Made by a program: the position numbers and the translations under genes. Below the pieces are notes generated by a model that worked only from the letters and a program-made list of their open reading frames with translations, made no database searches and was not told where the DNA came from. A DNA stretch of 64,000 nucleotides from Hysterangium stoloniferum (lineage: Eukaryota > Basidiomycota > Agaricomycetes > Hysterangiales > Hysterangiaceae): NCBI GenBank assembly GCA_015178975.1, contig WHVD01000002.1, positions 1,302,001 through 1,366,000 of the forward strand, read 5' to 3'. How positions within the stretch are numbered: position 1 is the first letter of the stretch; the number at the start of each line of letters is the position of its first letter. Shown here piece after piece: positions 47,760-59,539 of the stretch.

Positions 47760-48440
47760 ATACGTCGTTGCCCAGGACCTAAACACCTGCCTTCGTTCTC
47801 TACCTCGACGCGCCAACACGCCTTCATTGCAGAAACCTAAATCGCTCAACAAAGTAGCACAGGCTTCCCTTCCTTATGTTTCCTCTGCCTGGTCGCTGCA
47901 TTGTTTCGGGCGTTAATAATTCCGACCTTGCCCAAGACACCAAATACTTCAGGATATGCGGGATACTCTCGCTCGCCACCGGTTACTAGTTGACACGGAG
48001 GACTCCCCACCCACTCTGCACCCGCGACTGTGCCTTCCTTGTATATCTCTGAAATCTCCACCGTCCCGCCGCTCCAGTATGACTCCCTTTCGCGGAGCGC
48101 AGAATATCACACATTCATCGCTCAACGGCCGCTCTGCATGCACGCACCGCCATATCCGTCATCATCTACTTATGTCCGCCGGTTCTCTTCGTCTCTACCC
48201 CGCCCACATAGCGCGCTACTGACGTGCCTTTTGGTGAAAGTGAGAAGAGACTCAAGGGGGTAGGAGTTATGCATGTTTGACGCATGGGACTGTTGTGGAT
48301 AAGGAAAAATGCAGCGAGACAGTTTGGAATGGCAGGTATTTGGCTGTAGTTCCTTTTCTTCTTTTGATGCGTTATGCCATGATGCCATTACTCATCTTAT
48401 ACCTCAAGACCTATATCACAGCTACAAGCCCAATAGGCGA
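47760..48440 (+). pseudogene. Unidentified remnant related to 39890-40390
   Basis: Shares several blocks in order with 39.9-40.4 kb, best around 48290-48345. No continuous frame. Function unknown. 48441-49079 shows nothing supported. Confidence 0.35.
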
Positions 48441-49079
48441 ACGTCAACACTCACTTTCCTTCCCATCGTCCCAGTATTAGTGGAGACATTCAGAACTCCT
48501 TTCGTTCTACAAGAGGCTAGTTACTAACTGATTTGGCCTCTAAAACCCTATGTAATTATATGCTGAAAATTTCCCACGTTTCAAGTTCTTAAAACCGAAA
48601 AAGTCTTTTGCAAAAGCTTAGAGATTGGAAAATCAACAGGAAATATAAAATATTTCTATTAATTATAGGATCCTCGGGGACCATGTGAAGAATTAATAAA
48701 TGCTAATAAAGTCCATCTTTCCTTGAAAGACTAGAGATTAAATTGAAACTTGTATATTCATATTTTATTTCCTCTCTTTATGGAGTTATAGGGTGATTTA
48801 TTGTTGGAAACTAAAGCGAGGTTTTATTTTATTTTATTTTCAAACTCTGCACCATATACCCAGAGCAGCTGCAATATAGGACAGTAATAAAGAGTGATGT
48901 GAATGGCTCATCAATTAAGTGCCAACTTTTCTTGTAGAATATTTACAATTAACTTCTAGGTTATAATTTAAGAAACCAGACAGAAAGATATACGAAAACA
49001 GCGAAGATGTTGTTGTCATCACTGGAGACAGCAACTACATAGCTTTTGATAGGCCATGGGAAAGTGCCATGCAAGGTGT

Positions 49080-49255
49080 TGTGTGTAATCCCGTCATCAA
49101 TTGGGATCACTGGCAGTTACACAAGTTGACAGGACCACGGTGTATTGTCCAGAGCAAGAACAGGATACAGGCAGATGCAGTGTACAGTAAGGAAAGAGAA
49201 GGAAAACTACCTAGGCTATATATGCTCTGATCATGTGCTAGAACAAAAGGAGTGG
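49080..49255 (+). repeat. Dispersed repeat, left half, split by a solo LTR
   Basis: Matches 14262-14345, 14630-14690 and 14905. Its right half continues after the LTR at 50000-50046 (GTAAGACTGGGGTGCCAGGC), so the repeat was present before the LTR inserted. Confidence 0.75.
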
Positions 49256-49999
49256 TGTTATGACCATGTTGCAACCCAATGGTCCCCAAGATTATTGCCA
49301 CCAATTGACAATTTAAGTCATCATTCAAGTCATCACATCGGAAACTGTCGGTCTCCTGATGCTGACGTATGCTTTCGTGGTGATCAAACTCCATTTACGC
49401 CCCCGTCAAAATATACTCATACTATCTGGTTAAACTCTGATGGGTCCCTTTTATTATGATGATCCATTCTACTCTATGTTTCACATATGTCTATATATGT
49501 ATACTTGTAACCCTCGGACTATTTCCTTTTCTCATAATCCCACTCTCAGTTATTTCATGGCCTCCGAACTAATTGTAACCTTCCCGTTCCTAGTCAAGCT
49601 TATTTGTCAATACCACTTTCCGCTCTTCTCCTAGTTAGTATTTTCTAGATGCCGAAGATTTGTATATGAACCCGCTGTAGTTGTAGTTACTAGGCAATCA
49701 GAATATCAACTCAGAATACCCTCTCACACCTCTAGAAGTCTCATACAAGTATCCCGCTATCCACCTTCACGTGCACTCACCCACTCTCAGTTCATGACCC
49801 CTTGACCCGACACTTGACTTATCCTTTGGTTCCGATCAGTAACTCGCCGTGAGGTACTCGATAGGACTAGTCTTCACCCATCCAAAATTTAAGGACACCC
49901 GACGGATAATTGTGAGGGTGCAGCACATAAGCTGAAGCCAAGTCCTTCTGATTGGTCCCCGTCAGCCTACCGACATCAGTCAGTTTTCAGTTCTTAACA
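49256..49999 (+). repeat. Solo LTR of the Gypsy chromovirus family, TSD AGTGG
   Basis: 744 bp, TGTTATGACC to TTCTTAACA, flanked by AGTGG at 49251-49255 and 50000-50004. Nearly every CpG of the 5521-6243 LTR is TpG or CpA here. Hairpin motif at 49914-49945, where the stem CAGC/GCTG is retained. Confidence 0.95.
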
Positions 50000-50046
50000 A
50001 GTGGCACAAAAGGAGAATGGGTAAGACTGGGGTGCCAGGCTTACAT

Positions 50047-50519
50047 TGTGACTGCCATGACTGCCACCAACACTTCAAAATAACCTCAAATATGCATTTA
50101 ACTAGTATAAAATAGATATAGTTTTGTATATATTCTTCATAATATATTAATCTGCCTACTGGGGCTCTGCTAATTCACTTTAAGACTCAGTTTTAATGTT
50201 TAAATTGTGAATTAACCCCATTTTAAGAGAATATATCAGTTAAAATGGTATTTTGAGTATTAGATCCCTAAAGTTATGGATAGATTAAGCATTGAATGAA
50301 GAATAGGATAGACTTACATTACTATGCAAGCTACCAATAGGCAAAAAGTGAAATCTGACAATATTTAGTCAATACCAAGTAACCATAGAAAAGATTGTAA
50401 ACATACCTTTATAAAATGCCTTCTGAATTGCATTTGAGGAACTCCAGCTATACTGAAGTGAATCAATGTGAACAAAGCCAAAAGAACCTAAAGTAGTCAA
50501 AAATAATCAAAAAAACATG
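50047..50519. other. AT-rich, no gene seen
   Basis: No supported feature. Confidence 0.5.
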
Positions 50520-51100
50520 CCAAAATATACAGATATCATTTAAACACTCACTTGGAATATTTTTAATATTCATAGTCTAGTCCAAAAGCATCAGAGAGAT
50601 AAAATAGAACAGTGTTTTACTTACCTGCAATGAGTAAAAAACCCAAAAAAGTGGAAGGATAACAGGAAAATGCATTTAAAAAAAAGGGAATCATCATATA
50701 AGTGAATACACAGCTCACTTGAAAATGTCCTGGATGCTGTAAGGATGTTGTGAAATGAAATAGGTACCAAAGGAATAAGAAGTCTCCCTGAATAACATTT
50801 AAAAAACATTGAAAAGAGCAAAAACATGATCAAAATAATTTAAGACTTACCTGACAAATTCCTGAATGTTGTGAGGATATTCAAGTTCTAAAATGGGCCA
50901 GAAAGGATACAAAAAGAGACAGAAATGTATTAAAAAGACATTAAAAAAGCAAAAATTAACAAATAACTCACTGAAATGCCCAGGAAACTCAATCAAATCT
51001 TCAGAACTTTATCACTCTGATTTTATTCAACAAAACTACCAAAAAAGACCAAATATTTATAAGAAACAAATGATTAAAAATTAAAAAAGGGAGAATTTGC
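50520..51100 (-). repeat. Series of micro-exon-like units
   Basis: On the minus strand about five short segments each end in a GTAAG or GTGAG donor-like site (near 51/50.97, 50.85, 50.71, 50.62 and 50.55 kb) and share loosely related peptides (EYPHNIQEFVR, QHPYSIQDIFK, EFPGHF). Spacing is 70-130 bp. Either a decayed multi-exon gene or degenerate tandem repeats. Confidence 0.3.
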
Positions 51101-51199
51101 TGTCATACACCTCAAAGCCAATAGGACCATTTAAAAGGCTCAGAGAAGAGTAAATTATGTAATCCTTGATTATCCTATGGAAGCAGTGGCCAGAGAGTA

Positions 51200-53700
51200 T
51201 TTTTAGAGAAGCTAGAGGGAGAGAAGCAAGTGTGGTAATTGGGTGGTCTGACAGCATGACCAGTAGGGTGGAGTTTTAATTCCTCATGGGAAGCTAATGC
51301 TCCCTTCACTCACAGGTGCTTCTCTTTTATGACTCAGCAAGGATGCCCATGGACCCACCAAGGTGAATTAACTTATACAAGGCTATGACCAGTAGGGGGC
51401 AAGCCCCCACTATGCTACCACTTCACAACTTTACTCAGTCACTTTGCAACCTAGTGGATCAATAATAATGTCTCACTACATCAGCAGTTCATATCTATCT
51501 TGGAATAAAATACTTGGTCACATAACTTATGTATTACCTTCTGTGACCATGTCATATTATATCACAACCATCACAGTCACAACATTGTCACAAAAACATT
51601 CAAGGTAACATTTGACTATCTTTTGACACATCTTTGACCAAAACTTCAACTTGACCTTCTCTTCAACATCTTTGACACCCTCAAAAATATTCAACAAACA
51701 TTCAACTTGTATTCAACTTATCTCATTTCAACATCATATACAATTTCATTCATAGGTCATAGTATAATCATAGTTTAACAAAGAAAGGCATAAAAGGGCA
51801 ATGAAAAGAGTGAAAAGAGTCAGTCAGAAAATCTCTCCATTGTACATTAGTTGTCTGTATTATTAATCTAGTCCCAATCTTATCTTTTGTAATCATCATA
51901 ACCTTTCGACACTTTTATCCATGAGCTTTCACAACTGGTATTAGCCTCTTACTTTATCAACAGGGTGAATTTATACTTCATCAAATGAGGCTTCTGTACT
52001 CAATTGGTAGAATATTATTCAACTTTATCAAGAGAAATCTATTTTGTGTCATATTGAGGGCTTCTGTACATTCCAGCTTCCCATTTATTCTCATTCAGAG
52101 ACTTATTTTAAAGTGATTAAAGTTTACATTATTCAGAATTATGTATATACATACATATGTACATTTGTAAATTCACTGAACCTAAAAAAACATAAGTCAG
52201 TCTCCTCTTGGAACCTTGCTGAATACTTACTCATGGATCAATAATAACATCCTTAAACACTACATATTTGGCTTGGAATAGTATTTTCATTCTTCCTCAA
52301 TTTGTTTCTCTTGAAGTGTCAGGTGTTTTGTTCCACATTGGACTTCCAACTTCCCATATGTGTTAAGTGCCATGTTGGGAACTTATTCCGGAACTATCGG
52401 GAAGTCACCGGAAAGTCGGGAACAACTAGATAGGGTCAGGACGTCGGCTTCAGCTTATGTGCTGCGCCTCTACGCAAATGCTCAATGTCCTTAATTTCGG
52501 AGGTGAGACTTGTGATGGGAGTTACGGATATTCAGAGTTCTGAAGAGTTCCGAATATCGAGTGTACAGAAAGACGGGAGAAGGAATAAGAAACTAAGTCG
52601 ATATCAGATCTAAGGTAAAGTACAAATTTGCGGAAACTAATATAAGTCTGCTCGTTATTGTACTACAAACTAAGACCATAATAAGACGGAAACGGAAGTG
52701 TTCTTAAAACGGAAATACAATAAGACATATTAGGAAGGCAATATTCCATAACAGGAATATAACAAACAAACGAGTGAATACTTGTCAACGGACAAATTAC
52801 CAAATGCGGAACAAGGGAAGAATGCGGATGATACGGTAACTATGATGTTCCGTAGTCGGAGGTCAAAGTCGGAAGTCGGGGATCGGAAGTCGGGAGTGGG
52901 AGACCGGAAGTCGGATATTGAAACATCCGGGAACGGGTCGTAACAATATGGCTGTGATTACCCTTTCCATGTCATATTGAGAACTTCTGCAGAGTCTATC
53001 TCCCTATTTATTCTCTTTCCTACTCATACCCACTTTTCTTCCATTCCACTCATCTGTCTGTCATTTAATCTTTTAGTATAAATTATTGTCTTGTATTCTA
53101 CTAATCTCCAGTTCAAACATTGATTTAGAACCTTTCTGTTAAGAACTACATTATTCAGGCCCCTATGTGTATTTTCAACTTGCATATACTGTCATCTGGC
53201 ATTGTGATACCCAACAACACACTCACTTAATGATTTCCATTTCCAGCCACTCTATCTCAGTTCTGTTCTAATGACAATCCATTATTCCTTGCATCACTTC
53301 CATATCATTTACCACCTCAGAATATTTAACTTTTTTCTGTTGTCTTGTATTCCTTTTCTTAATATCCTGTTCAGTGTCCTGATTTCCTTTGCTCTGTGAA
53401 TATCAAATCTCCATTTTCAGCTCTGTGTTTCCATTAACTTTAGTATAAAACCCCATCATGTACACTACTATCCTTCAGTTTGAATATTGACTCAGAATAC
53501 CCATTTGGAATACCTCTCTCATGTTTAGAAGTGCATCCAATAATACCTTCATTTACCTTTTAATTATTACAGTATCCATACTACTTAATCCTTTTGCTAG
53601 TGTCTGGCCAGACTGAGACTTATGACCCTTTTTGACCTTAGCCTCTGGCCCCCCATTTACAGCTAAGTGCCATAATGCATCCTGCAACATACTTTCTTAC
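51200..53700 (+). repeat. Large dispersed repeat, copy A
   Basis: Its two ends and most of its interior match, in reverse, 55920-57420 and 59540-61110. Landmarks: GGGGGCAAGCCCCC at about 51395, the CCCATATG GGCTGTGATT site that was split by the LTR at 52361, and CAGTTCAAACATTGATTTAG. No intact coding frame. It ends in a family 3 LTR remnant. Confidence 0.7.
52361..52945 (-). repeat. Solo LTR, TSD ATATG
   Basis: 585 bp, TGTTAAGTGCCATG to CGGGTCGTAACA, flanked by ATATG at 52356-52360 and 52946-52950. The undisturbed site is visible at 56800-56830 (reverse), which lacks the LTR. CpG sites intact, so young. Hairpin motif at 52443-52473. The repeated GGAAGTCGG near the far end is a simple array. 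Confidence 0.95.
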
Positions 53701-53810
53701 ATGTTTCAAAGTATCAGTTTTGTGTGAGGGCACAACACATATGTTGAAGCTAAGCTCCACTTGTTTTTAGAACTGGAGTTGTTGGTTAAATATATAATGA
53801 CCTTTTGGTC
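53540..53810 (+). repeat. LTR remnant, family 3, with hairpin motif
   Basis: Motif at 53726-53757 (minus sense) with the AT-rich stem CAAC/GTTG and loop ACATAT. It lies about 370 bp upstream of a gag remnant in the same orientation. Confidence 0.6.
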
Positions 53811-54132
53811 CCCCATTTTCCCCTTTCCACTTCAGCACATTATCACATCTGTCACATCTGTACTTTCCTCAACACACCCATCACCCCTGCCATCACATTG
53901 ACCACCCTTCAAGACCCCTTTGAACATCTGACACCTCCAATTCAGTGCAAAATAACATGTCATCATCTGTCCTCCCTTGGCACATTTGTTGTGTCTCCCC
54001 TTTTTCTGGAAGTCTTCTGTTGATCTATAAGCAATTCCACCCAAAAAGCCTGCCCTGCTGCCTCACACTCTCCACCATTGTACATGTGCCACAGCTTCCA
54101 TTCCTCAACATCCATCACCCCAAACCCCCACA

Positions 54133-55877
54133 TTGTCTGTGCAGCCTCCTCCCCAGATTCTTCTACCACCTACACTATCTAACATGGAAGCTGTGCTTAC
54201 TGGAAAGGTAGCTATGCCTGTACCAGGATCAAATTGTGCTCCAAAGACCTTCAATGGGAATGAGGATGATGTTGCAGAGTTTTTGGAGCAGTTTGAGAAT
54301 TGCACTGATGATGCACAACTAACTGGTTGTGACAGATTCTCTTTCTTGATTCGCTATCTCTCTAGACTACAGTGTGACATCTTTAAGACTTTTGATGGCT
54401 ATTCAACCTCAAACTGGAATACCTTCAAAGCTGCTATTGAGGATGCCTTTGAAGGAGCATTCAAGGAAAAATGCTATAATCAACAGTCTCTCATCCAGTT
54501 CACTCAAACACAATCCTCAGCACCCCTCACTACAGATGCTGGGCTTTGAGCCTACAGTTAGAATGAAGAGAGGTGGATGTGAAACACAAGAAGTGTGAGA
54601 GCTCAGTGTTAGGGTATGTACATGGCAGGTCTCCAGAGAAACCTGTGGAATATCCAGTAGGACTTGGCTTCAGCTTATAGGCTGCACCCTCACTAGATCG
54701 TGTTGTCCAATTTCAGACAGGTGGATGGGAAACCCAGGGAGTCTGGGAGGGGGTCATGGGTCGAGGGGTTGTAGGTCAGAGGTCGTGGGTCGTGAGTCGA
54801 GATAGGTAAGAGAGATAGATGCACCAGAGCCCGTGGGCTCTGACTAGTGTGAGCAGTGTAATTCAAGTAGGAGTTTAGAGCGGAAAATGTATTAGATTAC
54901 TCAGGGGAATCTAAGCCAATTTTCTGACTGGATTGTATGTACAACACCTGCCAGTTTAAATAGACCGTGGAGTGAATGACATACCAAATCCAGTAATGAT
55001 GAAATGAAATGAGCAAAACATAAAATGGGAATAGTAAACACCAAGTTTGGTGTTAGGAATGGGATGGAACGGAGCGGAGTCCGAATAGTGACAAATCATA
55101 AACCATAACAGGAAACGGAGCGGGAGCGGAGTCTGAATCGTGACAGGTCATTTGACTAAAATGGGAACGGGGCTCTGTTAGAGGGAAGATGGGTTTTACG
55201 AGCGGGGTCCAGTGATGGATGTGTGGGTTGAGGTTGGACATAAACAGGGACGGAGTCTGGTGGGTTTTCTGGTGACTGAAACACAATGTAACAAGGTTGA
55301 ATGTAGATGAGTCTGATGTACAGAGTCCGGCGGGAAATTCCGGTAAACTGACAATGGGTGCGTATAAGGTGCGGGTGTGTATAAGATAGTGCCCGGAGTC
55401 TGGCAGGAATTCCAGTCGTAACACTCAGACACAGACACAGACATGAATGAGTGAATGCAGTGCACACTATGGACCCACAATGGTACACAACTTGTAGCTA
55501 CTGTGCTGAGTCACTAAATCTAACACCTACAAGCTAGGGTTTCAAGCAATTTCACATTACCTTCTGTCCGAAAATGTCATCACTTTCAAAGACTGTGACC
55601 ATTACTTCTGGTTTGGATTTCATGAAGACACTAGGCAAAAACTTGAGCAGCATCTGTCAACAACACATCCAAATCACTCTCACACCAAGCCATATAACTG
55701 GCAGGATGTTTTCAATGCAGGAAGGTATGTCTTTGATGTAAATGCATTTGACAGAAGCCCTTCAGAAGGTTTTGAGTCTCCATATGCAGTACCTATGCCT
55801 ATTTCCCAGGGAGCCCCTTCAGAAGTGAAGGTGAAAAATGGGATGGAGTGGCTAGAAAATGAAGTCATTACATAGGT
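54133..55877 (+). pseudogene. Retrotransposon gag, split by a solo LTR
   Basis: 54184 onward encodes MEAVLTGKVAMPVPGSNCAP, then KTFNGNEDDVAEFLEQFENC and FKAAIEDAFEGAFKEKCY, a capsid-like domain known from fungal LTR elements. After the LTR at 54607-55423 the same protein resumes at about 55570 with DCDHYFWFGFHEDTRQKLEQHL and VFNAGRYVFDVNAFD, ending in a TAG near 55877. The first part already has a TGA at 54547-54549. The order of the two parts shows the LTR inserted into an older gag. Confidence 0.8.
54607..55423 (-). repeat. Solo LTR, family 2, TSD CTCAG
   Basis: 817 bp, TGTTAGGGTATG to CAGTCGTAACA, flanked by CTCAG at 54602-54606 and 55424-55428. Reference copy for the family. Hairpin motif at 54661-54692 with CAGC/GCTG. 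Confidence 0.95.
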
Positions 55878-55919
55878 GAGTTGTCAGTACACTGTCATCA
55901 GAGATGTTGCATCAGGAAT

Positions 55920-57420
55920 ACCAATGTCAGGATGCCAAAGAATAGGTTGAAAATACACATAGGGGCCTAATGACATAATTCCTAACAGGTAGGTTCTGAC
56001 TCAATATTTGAACTGGAGATTAGTAGAATATAAGACAATAATTTATACTAAAATATTTAATAACAGACAGATGAGTAGAAGGGGAGTATGAATGCAGGAT
56101 GGATTATGGCACTTGGCTGTAAATGAGGGCCCAGAGGCTAAGGTCAACAAAGATCATACTGTAAGTCTCAGTCTGGCCAGACACTAACAAAAGGATTAAG
56201 CAGTATGAACAATACTTAAAAGGTAAATGAAGGTATTAGGTATTATTGCATGCACTTCTAAACATGAGAGAGGTATTCCAAATGGGTACTCTGAGTCAAT
56301 ATTCAAACTGAAGAGTAGTGTACATACATGATGGGGTTTTATACTAAAGTTAATGGAAACACAGAGCTGAAAATGGAGATTTGATATTCACAGAGCAAAG
56401 GAAATCAGGACACTGAACAGGATATTAAGAAAAGGAATACAAGACAACAGAAAAAAGTTAAATATTCTGAGGTGGTAAATGATATGGTGAAGTGATGCAA
56501 GGAATAATGGAATGTCATTAGAACAGAACTGAGTGAAGTGGGTGTGTTGCTGGGTATCACAATGCCAGAGGACAGTATATGTAGGTTGAAAATACACATA
56601 GGGTCCTGAACAATGTGGTTCTTAACAGAAAGGTTTGAAATCAATGTTTGAACTGGAGATTAGTAGGATACAAGACAATAATTTATACTAAAAGATTCAA
56701 TGACAGACAGATGAGTGGAATGGAAGGAAAGTGGGGTATGAGTATAAAAGAGAATAAATGGGGAGCTAGAATCTGCAGAAGTCCCAACATGGGAAGGGCA
56801 ATCACAGCCGTATGGGAAGCTGGAAGTCCAATGTGGAATAAAATACCTGACACTTCAAGAGAAACAAATTGAGGAAGAATGAAAATACTATTCCAAGCCA
56901 AATATGTAATGTTTAAGTATGTTATTATTGATCCATGACTAAGTATTCAGCAAGATTCCAAAAGGAGACTGACTTGTGTTTTTTTGGTTCAGTAAATTTA
57001 CAAATGTATATATGTATATAATTCTGGATAATGTAAACATGAATCACTTGAAAATAAGTTGCTGAATGAGAATAAATGGGAAGCTGGGATGTACAGAACC
57101 CCTTAATATGAAATGGTCACAGAAGGTAATACAAAAGTTATGTGATCAAGTATTTGAAAATATTATTCCAAGACAGATATGACTTTTGATGTAGTGTTTA
57201 AAGACATTATTATTGATCCACCAGGTCATGAAGTGACTGAGTAAAGGTGCAGGGTGGTACAGTAGCATGGTGGGGGCTTGCCCCCCATGGGTCACAGCCT
57301 TGTATAAGTTAATTCACATCAGTGGGTCCATGGGCATCATTGCTGAGTCATAAAATAGATGCACCTGTGAGCGAAGTGAGCAGTATTTTCCCACAGTCTG
57401 CATCTGCAAGAGGCTGTTTC
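55920..57420 (-). repeat. Large dispersed repeat, copy B
   Basis: Reverse of copy A. It contains the unit TTGAACTGGAGATTAGTAG twice (about 55995 and 56645), so a 650-bp segment is duplicated inside. Ends with GGGGGCTTGCCCCCC at about 57272. Confidence 0.7.
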
Positions 57421-57439
57421 CCATGGCACACTGGTTATA

Positions 57440-57860
57440 CTATTATCACATGCCATTCATGTGCATTTGTGACATAATGTGCTTGGTCGTGTGACATGCT
57501 GCCTCATTCATGTCATGTGACCTGGCACATTACATCACAAACACACACACAAAATGCCATACCCATTTGTGTGCATGTGGGGGTGCATGGGTGCCAGATG
57601 TGCACTTATGCACCACCTCACTCACATCATGAAACAGGGTGTGTTACCTCATGAATGTGCACACATGAATGCAGTGTGCCGCACATGACATGCCATTCAT
57701 GTGCTTCATGACGCAATGCGCTCAGTCGCACAGTGTGCTGCCTCACTCACATTGTGCAACTGGGCATGTTACCTCACAAATGCACCCACACAAATGCAAT
57801 GTGCCATGTGCAAATGCCATTTGTGCACAGGTGTTGCCAAACCCCCACCTGGCACATCAT
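57440..57860 (+). repeat. Degenerate tandem repeat rich in CATG/TGCA
   Basis: CATGCCATTCATGTGC recurs at about 57442 and 57688, and CTGCCTCA plus ACCTCA phrases recur between, giving units of about 120 bp. The 98-codon frame across it is a product of the repeat. Confidence 0.6.
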
Positions 57861-57886
57861 GTGTGTGAGGGATCCATTGCATCTGT

Positions 57887-58155
57887 TGTTGGAATTGGTG
57901 ATGAAACCATCCTTTTCTTAGGGGCAGTTCACCCATTTCTTCACTTTTTCATAGGAGGATGCTAATTGTGGACTATGTTTTTGGAGGTTAATGCATGCCA
58001 GAACCAGTGTACACCTAAACTAGCATCCTACCTACTATGTCAGAAGGTGATTCACTACCTGACACATTGATTGAGACATAAATACTTATATTACAAGACT
58101 ATTACCACCTTGTTGATTGTGTATTACAATAAGCCAACTCATACTATTTTTAATA
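57887..58155 (+). repeat. Solo LTR, Copia-like family 4, TSD TCTGT
   Basis: 269 bp, TGTTGGAATTGG to TTTTTAATA, flanked by TCTGT at 57882-57886 and 58156-58160. Confidence 0.92.
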
Positions 58156-58330
58156 TCTGTCAGTCCATGTCAGGGTGTTAAAAAAAATTACAAACAATTT
58201 CAGAAGAATTAAAATAAATACCAGAAAATATACTAAAATTATGGGAATGGAAGTCAATTAAATGAAATATCAGTAAACCTGTAAATCCAATCAAATTCCA
58301 GTAAACTCCAATTAACTTTTACTACATTCC

Positions 58331-59070
58331 TGTTAAGAACTGAAAATGGACTGATGTCGGTAGGCTGACAGGGACCGATCGGAAGGACTTGGCTTCAGCT
58401 TATGTGCTGCGCCCTCGCAGTTATCCGTCGGGTGTCCTTAAATTTTGGGTGGGCAAAGACTAGTCCTAATGAATACGTCTCGGCAAAACTACCGATCGGA
58501 GACAAAGGATAAGTCAGGGGTTGGGCCAAGGGGTTGGGACCAAGAGTGGGTGAGCGCAAGTGAAGACAGATAGTGGGGTACTTAGTATGAGACTTCTGGA
58601 GGTGTAAGAGGGTATTCTGAGTTGATATTCTGATTGCCTAGTAACTACAACTACAACTGATTCATATACAAGTATTCGGCATCTAGAAAATACTAACTAG
58701 GAGAAGAGCGGAAAATGATATTGACAAATAAGCTTGACTAGGAACGAGAAGGTTACGATTAGTTTGGAGGCCGTGAAATAACCGAGAGTGGGATTACGAG
58801 AAAAGGAAATAGTCCGAGGGTTACAAGTATATAGACATAGGTGAAACATGGAGTGAAACGGATCAACATAGTGAAAAGGGGACGTATCAGAGTTTAACCA
58901 GATAGTATGAGTATATTTGACAGGGGCATAAACGGAGTTTGATCACCGCAAAGGCATACGTCATCATTGGAAGACTGACGGTTTCCGATGTGATGACTTG
59001 AACACTAACTTGAAATGTCGATAGGCAGCGATAATCTCGGGGACTGTCGGGTTGCGACACGGTCGTAACA
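58331..59070 (-). repeat. Solo LTR of the Gypsy chromovirus family, TSD ATTCC
   Basis: 740 bp, TGTTAAGAACTG to GACACGGTCGTAACA, flanked by ATTCC at 58326-58330 and 59071-59075. CpG-rich, so young. Hairpin motif at 58386-58416. The flanks carry a simple repeat AATTCCAGTA. Confidence 0.95.
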
Positions 59071-59539
59071 ATTCCACTGAATTCCAGTAAATTCCAGTAA
59101 ATTCTAATTAAATCCAATCAAATTCCAATAAATTCCAATTAAGCTCAAGTAAATTCCAGTAAATTCAGTTAAACAACATTGTTAAACTGTTCTATTCCTG
59201 ACCATTCTGTTACATCCTTTGTGGACTGTTATTCCATCCTCATTGATATTTTGAAATGATTTTAAATGTATAGCACCCCGTGTAATTACCAGAAGCTTAG
59301 AACACTAAGAGTTATGGCAAGGGCAAAAACTGAGACAACAGATATAATAGTACTATTAAAAACCAAGACTCAAGTCTATTGGCCCCTCACATAACTATTC
59401 AGGTGCTCCCAAGACTGGGATTAAATAAACTCAATGGGTTTTGAAATGACTATATACATAAAAAGACCACACCCCCATGTGGAAGGAATAGATGAATGTG
59501 GAAGGATGTATAATGGCAGTTATGTACATAGCTATGTAT
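59071..59539. other. Simple AATTCCAGTAA-type repeat, then nothing
   Basis: 59071-59175 is a loose array of AATTCCAGTAA units, also present at 58250-58330. No gene. Confidence 0.6.

Noticed and set aside
57669..57965. 98-codon frame rich in Cys and His
   Set aside because: Product of the CATG-rich tandem repeat and the adjacent LTR.
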